Shown here piece by piece: positions 33,852 through 42,569 of a stretch of DNA of 64,000 nucleotides. Within the stretch, counting starts at the first letter, position 1. The number at the start of each line of letters is the position of its first letter. A program made the translations under genes and the position numbers. This stretch comes from Streptomyces mirabilis (GTDB lineage: Bacteria; Actinomycetota; Actinomycetes; Streptomycetales; Streptomycetaceae). The DNA is taken from positions 8,556,001 through 8,620,000 of the forward strand of contig NZ_CP074102.1 in NCBI RefSeq assembly GCF_018310535.1, given 5' to 3'. The notes under the pieces are model-generated. The model made no database searches, was not told where the DNA came from, and was given only the letters and a program-made list of their open reading frames with translations.

Positions 33852-35162
33852 TCAGGAGAGGCCGGAGGCCCAGGAGTAGCCCTTGAGGAACGGGTCCGGC
33901 TTGATCGGCTTGCCCGAGTTCCACACTTCCTGGATCAGCCCGTCGGTGCCGACCTTGCCGATGCGGGCGGTCTTGTAGATGTGCTGGCTCGCGCCGTCGA
34001 CGGTGACCTTGCCCTCGGGCGCCTCGAAGGTGATGCCGTCGGAGGCCGCCTTGACCTTCTCCGGGTCGAAGGACTTCGCCTTCTCGACCATCGCCTTCCA
34101 CAGGTAGACCGAGGTGTACGCGGCCTCCATCGGGTCACTGGTCGGCTTGTCCTGGCCGTACTTGGCCTTGTACGCCTTCACGAACCTGGTGTTCGCCGCG
34201 CCCGGGGTCGTCTGGTAGTAGTTCCAGGCCGTCAACTGGCCCGCCAGATACTGCGATCCGATCGACTTGACCTCCTCCTCGGCGATCGACACCGAGACCA
34301 CCGGCATGCGGGTGGCGGTCAGGCCCGCGGACTTGTACTCCTTGAAGAACGCCACGTTCGAGTCGCCGTTGAGGGTGTTGAAGACCGCGTCCGCCTTCGA
34401 CGCCTTCACCTTGTTGGCGATCGTGCTGAACTCCGTGGAGCCCAGCGGCGCGTAGTCCTCGCCGAGAACCGTCATGCCGTTGGCCTTCGCGTACGCCTTG
34501 ATCTCCTTGTTGGCGGTGCGCGGGAAGACGTAGTCGCTGCCGACGAGGTAGATCTTCTTCTTGCCCTGTGACTTGAGGTAGTCGAGCGCGGGGACGATCT
34601 GCTGGTTGGTGGTCGCGCCGGTGTAGAAGATGTAGGGCGACTCCTCCAGGCCCTCGTACTGCACGGGGTAGAACAGCAGCGACTTGTTCTTCTCGAAGAC
34701 CGGCTTGACGGCCTTGCGGCTCGCCGAGGTCCAGCAGCCGAACGTGGCCGCGACCCGGTCCTCCTTGATGAGCTTGCTCGCCTTCTCGGCGAAGGTCGGC
34801 CAGTCGGAGGCGCCGTCCTCGCTGATCGGCTTGATCTTCTTGCCGAGCACTCCGCCTGAGGCGTTGATCTCGTCGATCGCCAGCTTCAGCGAATCGCGTA
34901 CGGTCACCTCGCTGATCGCCATGGTGCCGGAGAGCGAGTTGAGGAGTCCGACCTTGACCGTGTCGCCGCTGGTGTCGGCCTGCGCCGCCTTGTCGGACGT
35001 ACCGCCGGAGTTGGTCTTCGCGCCGCACGCGGAGAGCGCGACGACCGCGGCGAGCGCCGCGGTGCCGGCCATGAACCGACGCCTGGAGGTGCTGGAAACC
35101 CGGGAAACCCGGGAAACCCGGGAAACCCGGGAAACCATGGAAACCCTGGAAACGCTGGACAA
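33852..35162 (-). CDS. urtA: Urea ABC transporter substrate-binding lipoprotein UrtA
   Basis: A 436-aa periplasmic-type binding protein, tethered as a lipoprotein: [20 protein letters not shown] then C, a twin-arginine-like signal with lipobox LSAC. The mature domain has [60 protein letters not shown] and [20 protein letters not shown], diagnostic for UrtA. The start is TTG 35162, six bases after AGGGGG. The first 25 residues are VSR repeats written by a 9-bp tandem repeat. An ATG at 35138 lies inside the repeat and has no ribosome site; ATG 35072 would lose the arginines. Confidence 0.9.
   Translation of the reverse strand: MSSVSRVSMVSRVSRVSRVSRVSSTSRRRFMAGTAALAAVVALSACGAKTNSGGTSDKAAQADTSGDTVKVGLLNSLSGTMAISEVTVRDSLKLAIDEINASGGVLGKKIKPISEDGASDWPTFAEKASKLIKEDRVAATFGCWTSASRKAVKPVFEKNKSLLFYPVQYEGLEESPYIFYTGATTNQQIVPALDYLKSQGKKKIYLVGSDYVFPRTANKEIKAYAKANGMTVLGEDYAPLGSTEFSTIANKVKASKADAVFNTLNGDSNVAFFKEYKSAGLTATRMPVVSVSIAEEEVKSIGSQYLAGQLTAWNYYQTTPGAANTRFVKAYKAKYGQDKPTSDPMEAAYTSVYLWKAMVEKAKSFDPEKVKAASDGITFEAPEGKVTVDGASQHIYKTARIGKVGTDGLIQEVWNSGKPIKPDPFLKGYSWASGLS
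35092..35160. repeat. 9-bp tandem repeat inside the urtA signal region
   Basis: About 7.7 copies of a 9-bp unit, consensus CGGGAAACC on the plus strand, with variants CTGGAAACC, ATGGAAACC and CTGGAAACG. Four central copies (35101-35136) are identical. Nine bases is three codons (Val-Ser-Arg), so copy-number change keeps the urtA frame and would lengthen or shorten the positively charged n-region before the Tat motif. Confidence 0.88.
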
Positions 35163-35464
35163 AAGAACCCCCTAAGTCCCATGAGGGGACAGCCGGAAAG
35201 AAAGAGGCAGCCCTTCAGGGGCGGCGATGGCGCGCGAGTCTCCAGCTTTCCGCTGATGGTGTACCGGCTGGTTCCTGAAGTGCGGTCACAGCCTCAAGTC
35301 GCCCTGTTTCCAAGGCGTTTCGCCAGACTTTCCCGACTGTATCTTCCCGCTCTCTCCGGGCAAGAAAAAATGCCCGGGGCGGAATTCGGTGCATGAATTC
35401 ACAGATCGCCCGAGGCATTCTAATTACTTCCTGCAGGAAGTATCTTGGTGCGGGTGTGAACGTG
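35163..35464 (-). promoter_or_regulatory. urtA promoter region with GlnR-like boxes
   Basis: A 302-base region without genes. On the minus strand, GATAC, GAAAG, GAAAC and GAAAC occur in that order, each separated by exactly six bases (plus-strand coordinates 35343 down to 35306). This matches the 11-bp a-site/b-site spacing of Streptomyces GlnR boxes. A short hairpin with 7-bp arms (CCGGGCA/TGCCCGG, 35356-35377) lies just upstream. An 18-bp perfect palindrome is at 35425-35442. Nitrogen control of urea uptake by GlnR is expected biologically. Confidence 0.55.
35425..35442. promoter_or_regulatory. 18-bp perfect palindrome
   Basis: TACTTCCTGCAGGAAGTA is a perfect palindrome 23 bases after the stop of the AmiC-like gene and 263 bases upstream of urtA. 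It looks like a dimer-regulator site; the protein is unknown, with the nearby MarR at 36656 one candidate. Confidence 0.45.
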
Positions 35465-36601
35465 TCAAGGGCGGGATCCGTGAAGATCGAGTTCGGCCAC
35501 CACGTCGAAGTCGACACCCTCGGCCCATGCCAGATAGATCCGCTGCCGTACGTGGCTGCCCCGCAGGTGCAGCAGTCCGCGCGGTCCCTCGTACGACACG
35601 GTGTCGGCCGTCGCCCCGATCGCCGACACGTCGAGCGACCCGGCCCGGGCGATGAGCGCGGCGAGCAACAGGACGCCCTCGTAACAGGATTCGCCGAGGC
35701 TTCCGAGTGCCGGTGCCTCGATGCCGTACCTTCCGGCGTACTGGCCGTGGAAGTCGAGGGTGTCCTGATTCGCGAGCGAGGCGAAGAAACCCGCGGTGCT
35801 GAAGAGGTCCGAGGTGGTGCTCGGCCCGCTGGCCATCAGCATGTTCTCGTCCATCAGCGTGCTCAGCCGCAGGCAGCGCTCGTCGAGTCCGGCCGCCGCG
35901 AACGCCCGGTTGAAACGCACCGCGTCGCTGCCCACCAGCAGCATCAGGACGGCGTCCGCCTCCGACCGCTCGATGCGCCGCAGCACGCCGTCGAAGTCGT
36001 GGGTGCCGAGCGGGAGATAGGACTGTCCGCAGATGTCTGCCCCTGACTCGCGGGCGTACCCGAGCGCCGCGCGGGCCGTACGGCGTGGCCATATGTAGTC
36101 GTTGCCGACGACGAACCAGCGCCGCACCCCGCGCTCGTGCGCCAACAGTCCCATCGCGGGGCGGAGTTGGTCGCGCGGTGTCTCGCTGGTGAGGAACACC
36201 CCCGCGGTGTGCTCGCCGCCTTCGTACAGCGCGGTGTAGACGTACGGCACCCGGTGCGCGACCCTCGGCGCCAGCGCCTGCCGCACCGAGGAGATGTGCC
36301 AGCCCGTGACGCCCTGCACGACCCCCAGGTCCACCAGGGCCTCGACGTGGTCGGCGACGGCACCCGGCGGGGCGCCGCCGTCGACGGGAAGCAGCCGCAG
36401 CTCCTTGCCGAGGACGCCGCCCGCGCGGTTGACCTCCTCCGCGGCCAGCCGCGCGCACAGTTCGCAGGTGGGCCCGAAGATGCCCGCCGACCCCTGGAGC
36501 GGGAAGACCAGCGCCACACCGAGCACGGAGTCGTCGGCCGTGAACCAGTCGAGCGGAGGGGGAGCGCTCCCGAACATGGCGTCATGATTTCGGGTCCCCA
36601 C
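35465..36601 (-). CDS. UrtA/AmiC-like substrate-binding sensor protein, cytoplasmic
   Basis: A 378-aa protein of the type I periplasmic binding fold, like AmiC and UrtA (VALVFPLQGSAGIFGPTCEL, GVTGWHISSVRQALAPRVAH, PYVYTALYEGGEHTAGVFLT, RRWFVVGNDYIWPRRTARAA, GFFASLANQDTLDFHGQYAG). It has no signal peptide or lipobox, so it should act in the cytoplasm as an amide or urea sensor, as AmiC does. GTG 36601 with GGAG eight bases upstream is preferred; ATG 36577 is the alternative. It is divergent from a MarR regulator and upstream of urtA on the same strand. Confidence 0.85.
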   Translation of the reverse strand: MGTRNHDAMFGSAPPPLDWFTADDSVLGVALVFPLQGSAGIFGPTCELCARLAAEEVNRAGGVLGKELRLLPVDGGAPPGAVADHVEALVDLGVVQGVTGWHISSVRQALAPRVAHRVPYVYTALYEGGEHTAGVFLTSETPRDQLRPAMGLLAHERGVRRWFVVGNDYIWPRRTARAALGYARESGADICGQSYLPLGTHDFDGVLRRIERSEADAVLMLLVGSDAVRFNRAFAAAGLDERCLRLSTLMDENMLMASGPSTTSDLFSTAGFFASLANQDTLDFHGQYAGRYGIEAPALGSLGESCYEGVLLLAALIARAGSLDVSAIGATADTVSYEGPRGLLHLRGSHVRQRIYLAWAEGVDFDVVAELDLHGSRP

Positions 36602-36655
36602 GGTGAACTCCAGTCCGTCTCATAGGATGTACGCACCTCGTGACCAAGGAGCATG

Positions 36656-37102
36656 ATGGCCGGCCGATCTGCGCGTGAGCCTCAGAACCTGATGCAGCTC
36701 TTGACGCGGGCCGAACGGCTTGCCGCGCGCCACCTCCAGGCCGTCCTCGACGAGGACGGCTGCTCCCTCGACGCCTGGCGGGTGCTCGCCCTGCTCTCCG
36801 ACGGCGAGGGCCACCACATGACCGCGGTCGCCGAGGCCGCCTTCCTGCCGCCTGCGACGCTGACCAAGCTCGTGGACCAGCTCGTCGACCAGAACCTCGT
36901 CCACCGCCGCGTCGACCCTCTCGACCGGCGGCGCATCCTCGCCCATCTCACCCCACGCGGCCAGACGTACTGGCGCCGCCTCGACCGCGAGGTCCGCGCG
37001 CGGTGGCCGGTGCTGAGCGACGGCGAGGACGAACTGCTGAGGGGCCTGCTGGAGCGCCTGGCCGACACGCTCCACGGGTCTCCCGCGGAGCCCGCCCTCT
37101 GA
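36656..37102 (+). CDS. MarR-family regulator
   Basis: A 148-aa wHTH protein (LTRAERLAARHLQAVLDEDG, HHMTAVAEAAFLPPATLTKL, RRVDPLDRRRILAHLTPRGQ). ATG 36656 has AAGGAG four bases upstream; ATG 36653 is too close to it. It is divergent from the AmiC-like sensor by 54 bases, so the two promoters overlap and joint regulation is likely. Confidence 0.88.
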   Translation: MAGRSAREPQNLMQLLTRAERLAARHLQAVLDEDGCSLDAWRVLALLSDGEGHHMTAVAEAAFLPPATLTKLVDQLVDQNLVHRRVDPLDRRRILAHLTPRGQTYWRRLDREVRARWPVLSDGEDELLRGLLERLADTLHGSPAEPAL

Positions 37103-37251
37103 CGCCCCTGCGTGACGCCGTGATCGCGGAACGTATTCTTCGTGTACCCGGAATTTATTTGGTCACATGAAAGGTTGGCGTTTACACCGAGCCCTACGGC
37201 TCAAGACGACCGCCCGTGGGCCGCCAGGTCCGCACCGATCAGCGAGGCACC

Positions 37252-38574
37252 GTGAACGACCGCACCCCCGAGCAGCCCGCCGACATCGTGGCCCGGCTGC
37301 GCGCCACCTTCCGCTCCGGCCGCACCAAGCCCCTCGCGTGGCGCACCACCCAGCTGCGCCGACTGCGCGAACTGCTCACCACGCACGGCGCCGAGCTCGC
37401 GGAGGCCCTCCACGCGGACCTCGGCAAGAGCTCCACCGAGGCCTTCCGCACCGAGATCGACTTCACCGTGCGCGAGATCGACCACACCCTCGACCATCTC
37501 GACGAGTGGCTGCGCCCCGAGTCCGCCCCGGTCCCCTCCCATCTCGGCGCCGACGCGACGGCCTGGACGCGGTACGACCCGCTGGGCCTCGTGCTGGTCA
37601 TCGCCCCCTGGAACTATCCGGTGCAGCTCCTGCTGACGCCGATGCTCGGCGCGCTGGCCGCCGGCAACACGGTGGTCGTCAAGCCCAGCGAGCTCGCCCC
37701 CGCCACCTCCGCCGCCCTCGCCCGGCTGCTGCCGCGCCACCTCGACACCGACGCGGTCGCCGTCGTCGAGGGCGCCGTTCCGGAGACCACCGCGCTGCTG
37801 GCGGAGCGCTTCGACCACATCTTCTACACCGGCAACGGCGCGGTCGGCCGGATCGTGATGCGGGCCGCCGCCGAGCACCTCACCCCCGTCGCCCTCGAAC
37901 TGGGCGGCAAGTCACCGGCGTTCGTCGACCGTGACGCCGACCTGTCCGTCGTCGCCGACCGGCTCGCCCGCGGCAAGTTCCTCAACGCCGGGCAGACTTG
38001 CGTCGCGCCCGACTACGTCCTCACCGACCCGGAGACCGCCCGCGCACTGGAGCCCGAGCTCGTGCGCGCCGTCGAGGCGCTCTTCGGCGCCGAGCCGGGG
38101 CGGTCGGGCGAGTACGGGCGGATCGTCAACGAGAGGCACTTCGACCGGCTCAGCTCGCTGCTCGACTCCGGGCGCACCGTCATCGGCGGCACCGGAGACC
38201 GGGCCACCAAGTACCTCGCGCCCACCGTCCTCGCCGACGTCGACCCCAAGGCCCCCGTGATGCAGGAGGAGATCTTCGGACCGATCCTGCCGATCGTCAC
38301 GGTGGCGGGGCTGGACGAGGCCATCGACTTCATCAACGACCGCGACAAGCCCCTGGCGCTCTACGTCTTCACCGAGTCGGACACCACCCGGGAGCGGATC
38401 GCCGAGGAGACGTCCTCCGGAGGCCTAGGCCTCGGTCTGCCGCTCGCCCATCTGACCGTCTCCGACCTGCCGTTCGGCGGGGTCGGCGAGAGCGGCATGG
38501 GCAGCTACCACGGCCGCTACTCCATCGAGACGTTCAGCCACCGCAAGGCGGTGCTGCAGAAGCCGCTCGGCTGA
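37252..38574 (+). CDS. Aldehyde dehydrogenase
   Basis: A 440-aa NAD(P)-dependent aldehyde dehydrogenase of the short class-3 type. The nucleotide loop is [10 protein letters not shown], the catalytic Glu is in [10 protein letters not shown] near residue 205 and the nucleophile Cys in [14 protein letters not shown] near 245. [20 protein letters not shown] and [13 protein letters not shown] are also typical. Substrate aldehyde is unknown. GTG 37252 has GAGG six bases upstream. It ends at a perfect 20-bp hairpin. Confidence 0.93.
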   Translation: MNDRTPEQPADIVARLRATFRSGRTKPLAWRTTQLRRLRELLTTHGAELAEALHADLGKSSTEAFRTEIDFTVREIDHTLDHLDEWLRPESAPVPSHLGADATAWTRYDPLGLVLVIAPWNYPVQLLLTPMLGALAAGNTVVVKPSELAPATSAALARLLPRHLDTDAVAVVEGAVPETTALLAERFDHIFYTGNGAVGRIVMRAAAEHLTPVALELGGKSPAFVDRDADLSVVADRLARGKFLNAGQTCVAPDYVLTDPETARALEPELVRAVEALFGAEPGRSGEYGRIVNERHFDRLSSLLDSGRTVIGGTGDRATKYLAPTVLADVDPKAPVMQEEIFGPILPIVTVAGLDEAIDFINDRDKPLALYVFTESDTTRERIAEETSSGGLGLGLPLAHLTVSDLPFGGVGESGMGSYHGRYSIETFSHRKAVLQKPLG

Positions 38575-38582
38575 CGCGGCCC

Positions 38583-38625
38583 CGACGGTGCCCCGGCAGA
38601 TCGAGGATCTGCCGGGGCACCGTCG
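38583..38625. terminator. Perfect 20-bp terminator hairpin
   Basis: A 20-bp arm at 38583-38602 and its exact complement at 38606-38625 flank a GAG loop, nine bases after the aldehyde dehydrogenase stop. Very strong transcription end. Confidence 0.88.
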
Positions 38626-38657
38626 TGCGACCCTCTCTGCCAACGTTGTCAGATCTG

Positions 38658-38688
38658 ACTGGTCTACACCCTTGACTGGTACATACCA
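38658..38688 (+). promoter_or_regulatory. Two DasR-like (dre) sites upstream of chitinase
   Basis: ACTGGTCTACACCC (38658-38671) and ACTGGTACATACCA (38675-38688) match the dre consensus ACTGGTCTAGACCA with two and three mismatches. Tandem copies of this element are the known direct repeats of Streptomyces chitinase promoters, bound by the GlcNAc-sensing repressor DasR. Confidence 0.65.
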
Positions 38689-38826
38689 AAGCGGTTGAGT
38701 GTGGCTCCACACCCCCCACCACGGCCGCCCCCGACGCCGTGGCCGGCCCCGCCGGCACGTGCGCACAAGGCTCCGCTCCGCGCTGCCCTGTCCGGGAGCG
38801 GCCGTGTCCCGCAAAGGAGTTGACCT

Positions 38827-39717
38827 GTGTCGAGGCGCCGCATCTCCGCAGTCCTCACCGCCCTCGCCCTCGCGTCCGCCACCCCGGTGCTGCTACCGGC
38901 CTCCGGTGCGTCCGCCGCCGCCTGTTCGAGCTATCCGAGCTGGGTGGCCGGGAGGTCGTACGTCACCGGTGACGTCGTCCGCTACACCGACGGGAAGACC
39001 TACGTCGCCGAGCACGACAACCCCGGCTACGACCCCACCATCAGCACCTGGTACTGGGACCCCTACGCCTGCGACGGAGGCTCCACGACTCCCTCCGACG
39101 GCTTCGTGGTGAGCGAGGCGCAGTTCAACCAGATGTTCCCGAACCGGAGTTCCTTCTACACCTACAGCGGTCTGCGGGCGGCGATGAGCGCCTACCCGGC
39201 CTTCGCCAACACCGGCAGCGACACCGTGAAGAAGCAGGAGGCCGCGGCCTTCCTCGCCAACGTCAGCCACGAGACCGGCGGCCTGGTCTACGTGGTGGAG
39301 CAGAACACCGCCAACTACCCCCACTACTGCGACTGGAGCCAGCCCTACGGCTGCCCGGCCGGACAGTCGGCCTACTACGGCCGCGGCCCGATCCAGCTCA
39401 GCTGGAACTTCAACTACAAGGCCGCGGGTGACGCGCTCGGTATCGACCTCCTCAACAACCCCTACCTGGTGCAGAACGATGCCGCCGTGGCCTGGAAGAC
39501 CGGCCTCTGGTACTGGAACACCCAGACAGGTCCCGGCACCATGACGGGTCACAACGCCATGGTCAACGGCGCCGGATTCGGCCAGACCATCCGCAGCATC
39601 AATGGCTCCCTGGAGTGCGACGGCAAGAACCCGGCGCAGGTGCAGAGCAGGGTGGACGCCTACCAGCGGTTCGTGCAGATCCTCGGGACCTCGGCCGGCG
39701 GCAACCTCTACTGCTGA
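38827..39717 (+). CDS. Secreted GH19 chitinase with N-terminal chitin-binding domain
   Basis: A 296-aa endochitinase. A signal peptide (residues 1-31) is followed by a CBM5/12-type chitin-binding domain (CSSYPSWVAGRSYVTGDVVR, STWYWDPYACDG), a short Ser/Thr linker and a family 19 catalytic domain. Signatures are FLANVSHETGGLVYVVEQN with the catalytic Glu, and YYGRGPIQLSWNFNYKAAG. GTG 38827 has AAAGGAG seven bases upstream. DasR-like repeats precede it. Confidence 0.94.
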   Translation: MSRRRISAVLTALALASATPVLLPASGASAAACSSYPSWVAGRSYVTGDVVRYTDGKTYVAEHDNPGYDPTISTWYWDPYACDGGSTTPSDGFVVSEAQFNQMFPNRSSFYTYSGLRAAMSAYPAFANTGSDTVKKQEAAAFLANVSHETGGLVYVVEQNTANYPHYCDWSQPYGCPAGQSAYYGRGPIQLSWNFNYKAAGDALGIDLLNNPYLVQNDAAVAWKTGLWYWNTQTGPGTMTGHNAMVNGAGFGQTIRSINGSLECDGKNPAQVQSRVDAYQRFVQILGTSAGGNLYC

Positions 39718-39755
39718 TCGGCTGCGGACGGCAGCCGCCCGGGCCCTGAACGGGT

Positions 39756-40679
39756 GTGCGAAACTGCCGCGATGACCTCGGAACGATCACCGCGGCAGCC
39801 GCGGGCAGCTGGACACTCGGAGATCTCCCCGTCCGCCGCATCGGCTTCGGCGCGATGCGGCTGACGGGCAGCGCGGCCTTCCACCTCGGCACGCCGAGCG
39901 AACGCGAACGGTCGATCGCCGTGCTGCGCCGCGCGATCGAGCTGGGTGTCGACCACATCGACACCGCCGCGTTCTACTTCTCGTCGCTGCGCTCCGCGAA
40001 CGAGCTGATCAACAGCGCGCTGGCCCCGTACGCGGACCACCTGGTCATCGCCACCAAGGTCGGGCCGTTCCGCGACTACTCGGGGGAGTGGGGCACCCCG
40101 GCCCGGCCGGACCAGCTCCGCGCCCATGTCGAGGAGAACCTGCGGCAGCTGGGTCGCGACCACCTCGACCTCGTGTACCTGCGGCGGACGGGGCAGGACT
40201 CGATCGCCGAACACTTCGGCGCGCTTGCCGAGCTGCGCGAGGCGGGGCTGATCCGGCACCTCGGCATTTCGAGCATCGGACTCCGGCACCTCGAGGAGGC
40301 GCGGGCCATCGCGCCGGTGGTGAGCGTGCAGAACCGGTACGGGCTCGACTCCCCGGACGCCGGGACCGACGAACTCCTGCGCAGGTGCGGGGAACTGGGC
40401 GTCGCGTTCGTGCCGTTCTTCGCGATCGCCGGCAAGGGCGGTGAGCAGGGCCCGAGCGGCACCGACGGCGACGAGGAGGTGCTTGCCGTCGCGCGTGCGC
40501 ACGGCGCGACGCCCGCGCAGGTACGCCTCGCGTGGACCCTGCGGCAGGGCCCGCACGTGCTCGCCATCCCCGGCACCGGCAGCCCGGACCACCTCGTCGA
40601 GAACGTCGCCGCGGGCGCGCTGCGGCTCACCGACGACGAGTTGGCCCGCCTCGACGCACTCCATCGGCCGGGCGGGTGA
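39756..40679 (+). CDS. Aldo/keto reductase
   Basis: A 307-aa (beta/alpha)8 oxidoreductase using NADPH (RIGFGAMRLTGSAAFHLGTP, GVDHIDTAAFYFSSLRSANE, GRDHLDLVYLRRTGQDS, HLGISSIGLRHLEEARAIAP, VLAIPGTGSPDHLVENV). The Asp and Tyr of the catalytic tetrad are in HIDTAAFYF. The start is odd. The only clear ATG (39771, MTSE) is in a different frame, and family members read MT-S-E-x-ITAAAAGSWTLG, as if one base were missing near 39781. Otherwise translation must begin at GTG 39756. Confidence 0.83.
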   Translation: MRNCRDDLGTITAAAAGSWTLGDLPVRRIGFGAMRLTGSAAFHLGTPSERERSIAVLRRAIELGVDHIDTAAFYFSSLRSANELINSALAPYADHLVIATKVGPFRDYSGEWGTPARPDQLRAHVEENLRQLGRDHLDLVYLRRTGQDSIAEHFGALAELREAGLIRHLGISSIGLRHLEEARAIAPVVSVQNRYGLDSPDAGTDELLRRCGELGVAFVPFFAIAGKGGEQGPSGTDGDEEVLAVARAHGATPAQVRLAWTLRQGPHVLAIPGTGSPDHLVENVAAGALRLTDDELARLDALHRPGG

Positions 40680-40696
40680 CGGTCGGGCCCCGTCAT

Positions 40697-40725
40697 CCGG
40701 GGCGGTCCTTTTCGGGCCGCCCCGG
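40697..40725. terminator. 12-bp hairpin between convergent genes
   Basis: CCGGGGCGGTCC (40697-40708) pairs with GGGCCGCCCCGG (40714-40725) with one G-U pair and a TTTTC loop, between the aldo/keto reductase and the hydrolase. Confidence 0.75.
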
Positions 40726-40734
40726 AGGGACCGC

Positions 40735-41445
40735 TCAGCCCAGCTGCTCGTGCAGGAAGCCCACCGTGCTCTCCCAGGCCCGCGCGGCCGACTCGGGGTC
40801 GTACGTCTCCGGTCGGCCGTCATTGAAGAAGGCGTGGTTGGCAGGGTGGAGACGGAAGTCCGCGGCAATGCCGGCCTGCTGCTGGACCGCCTCCCTCAGC
40901 TGCTCCAGGTTCTCCTTCGGGATGCTCGTGTCGAGTTCGCCGTAGTGACCCTGGATCTGTGCCTTCAGGCGGGAGAAGTCGGGCAGTTCACCTTGGATCA
41001 CGCCGTAGAACGGAACCGCCGCGCTGACCCGGGGGTCGGCCGCGGCAAGGTACAGGACGAAGCCGCCGCCCATGCAGAAGCCGACCGCGCCCACCGTGTC
41101 CGAGGTGACCTCGGGCAGCCTGAGCAGGTGATCGACCGCACCGGAGAGGAGCTCGACGCCGCGCGACACCGGCAGCTCCTTCATCATCCGGAAGGCCTCG
41201 CTGCTGTCATGGGCGACATTGCCGCCGTACAGGTCGGGCGCGAGGGCCACGAAGCCCTCCGCGGCCAGCCGGTCCGCCACCTGCGCGATGTGGTCGGTCA
41301 GACCCCACCACTCCTGGATGACGATCACCCCGGGTCCCTGCCCGGACGGCGGCAGCGCCAGATAGCCGTGGGCCGTGGTTCCGGCGCTGGGGAACGTCAC
41401 GTTCTGATGGGCGGGGGCTCCGGTCGGCTTCGGCAGCTCGGACAT
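40735..41445 (-). CDS. Dienelactone hydrolase family protein
   Basis: A 236-aa alpha/beta hydrolase. The unusual DLH triad is visible: nucleophile Cys in GAVGFCMGGGFVLY near residue 115, and His in HPANHAFFND near 198, with an Asp between them. The gating Glu is in VIQEWWGLTDHIAQVA. Members cleave dienelactones or related carboxylic esters; the substrate here is unknown. ATG 41445 has AGGAG ten bases upstream. Confidence 0.92.
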   Translation of the reverse strand: MSELPKPTGAPAHQNVTFPSAGTTAHGYLALPPSGQGPGVIVIQEWWGLTDHIAQVADRLAAEGFVALAPDLYGGNVAHDSSEAFRMMKELPVSRGVELLSGAVDHLLRLPEVTSDTVGAVGFCMGGGFVLYLAAADPRVSAAVPFYGVIQGELPDFSRLKAQIQGHYGELDTSIPKENLEQLREAVQQQAGIAADFRLHPANHAFFNDGRPETYDPESAARAWESTVGFLHEQLG

Positions 41446-41516
41446 CGCACTCAACTCCTGTGGGGCAGCGCTGGGCAGGAGCCGGCGGGGCCGGCCCCGA
41501 GTTGATCTCCACGATG

Positions 41517-42569
41517 TCATGCGCGGGCGCCCCGCCTGAGCCCGGCCCGCACGACGCGCCCCGCGGCCACCTTCTGCAGCAGGCTGTACGCCAGTACCGG
41601 CAGCAGGACGTGCGGCCGGTCGGGCAGGGTCGTCGTGATGAGGACCGCGCTCGCGCTGCTGTTGTTCATCCCGCAGGCCAGTGTCACGGAGGCGCCCGCC
41701 GGACCGTCCAGGCGCAGCGCACGGGCCGTGATCCGGCCCAGGCCGAACGACAGGCCGCAGACGGTGGCGGCGACGACCAGCGCCGCCACCAGCAGTACCG
41801 GTTCGGGATGGGTGAGGAAGGGGCCGAGGACACCGCCCGCGTTGATGTACGTCAGGAGCAGCGAGCCGACCATCGCCGTGGGGACCGCGACGTCGAGGAG
41901 GCGGGTCAGCGCACGGTCCGGCAGGGCGAGCCGGCACAGGATTCCGGCGCCGCAGGGGAGCAGGACTCCCGTGAGCGCGAAGGCGTGTCCGGTGGTCAGG
42001 GCGGCCCCCGACAGCGTGTTCGCGTAGTCGCCGCTCAGCAGGGGGCACAGGGCCGTCATGGTGACCGGGATGGTGATCGGGCTGACGAGCGTGGACGCCA
42101 GCACCAGGCCCACGGTCGTCGACTGGTCGCCGTCCCCCTTGCTCGTCCACACGGTGGCTCCGGCCGCCACCGGCATCGCGACGATCAGGATCATCGCCGC
42201 GATCATTCCGCTGCCCCCGTCGCTGTCGGGCGACTGGCTCAGCGCGAACGCGACGCCCGGAATGATCAGCAGGGGTGCGACCAGATGGAGGACGAGCCCG
42301 GTCAGCAGCGCGGTGGGGCGCTTGACCAATGCCCGCAGTTCGTGGATCGGCACCTGCAGGCCGGCGGTGAACAGGAGCAGGGAGAGCAGGAAACGAGGGG
42401 TCTCGAAGGCGATGTGCGGTATCCCGGCCGCCCCGATCATGTGCGGATGACGCAACCACAGCCCCGGCGCCGGCAGGGCCGCGGCGGCGAGGTAGGACGC
42501 GCCGACGGCCCAGCCGAGGTGGTCACGGAGCCGGGTGAGGGGGGACTTCGCGGTGGGGGTGGGAGTCAT
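41517..42569 (-). CDS. BASS-family (bile acid:sodium symporter-like) transporter
   Basis: A 350-aa membrane protein with about ten TM segments. The sodium-site-like crossover GMNNSSASAVLITTTLPDRP is near the C-terminus, and FTAGLQVPIHELRALVKRPT matches the family. Members carry bile acids, arsenite or organic anions; substrate here is unknown, and no ars genes are adjacent. Its start overlaps the end of the PAP2 gene by 47 bases, so the two are co-transcribed. Confidence 0.85.
   Translation of the reverse strand: MTPTPTAKSPLTRLRDHLGWAVGASYLAAAALPAPGLWLRHPHMIGAAGIPHIAFETPRFLLSLLLFTAGLQVPIHELRALVKRPTALLTGLVLHLVAPLLIIPGVAFALSQSPDSDGGSGMIAAMILIVAMPVAAGATVWTSKGDGDQSTTVGLVLASTLVSPITIPVTMTALCPLLSGDYANTLSGAALTTGHAFALTGVLLPCGAGILCRLALPDRALTRLLDVAVPTAMVGSLLLTYINAGGVLGPFLTHPEPVLLVAALVVAATVCGLSFGLGRITARALRLDGPAGASVTLACGMNNSSASAVLITTTLPDRPHVLLPVLAYSLLQKVAAGRVVRAGLRRGARA

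Noticed and set aside
35092..35160. Repeat array considered as CRISPR
   Set aside because: Units are 9 bp, contiguous, without spacers, and in frame with urtA.
41517..42569. Arsenite exporter (Acr3) annotation for the BASS transporter
   Set aside because: No ars genes are nearby and the sequence fits the bile-acid-symporter branch at least as well; the substrate was left open.
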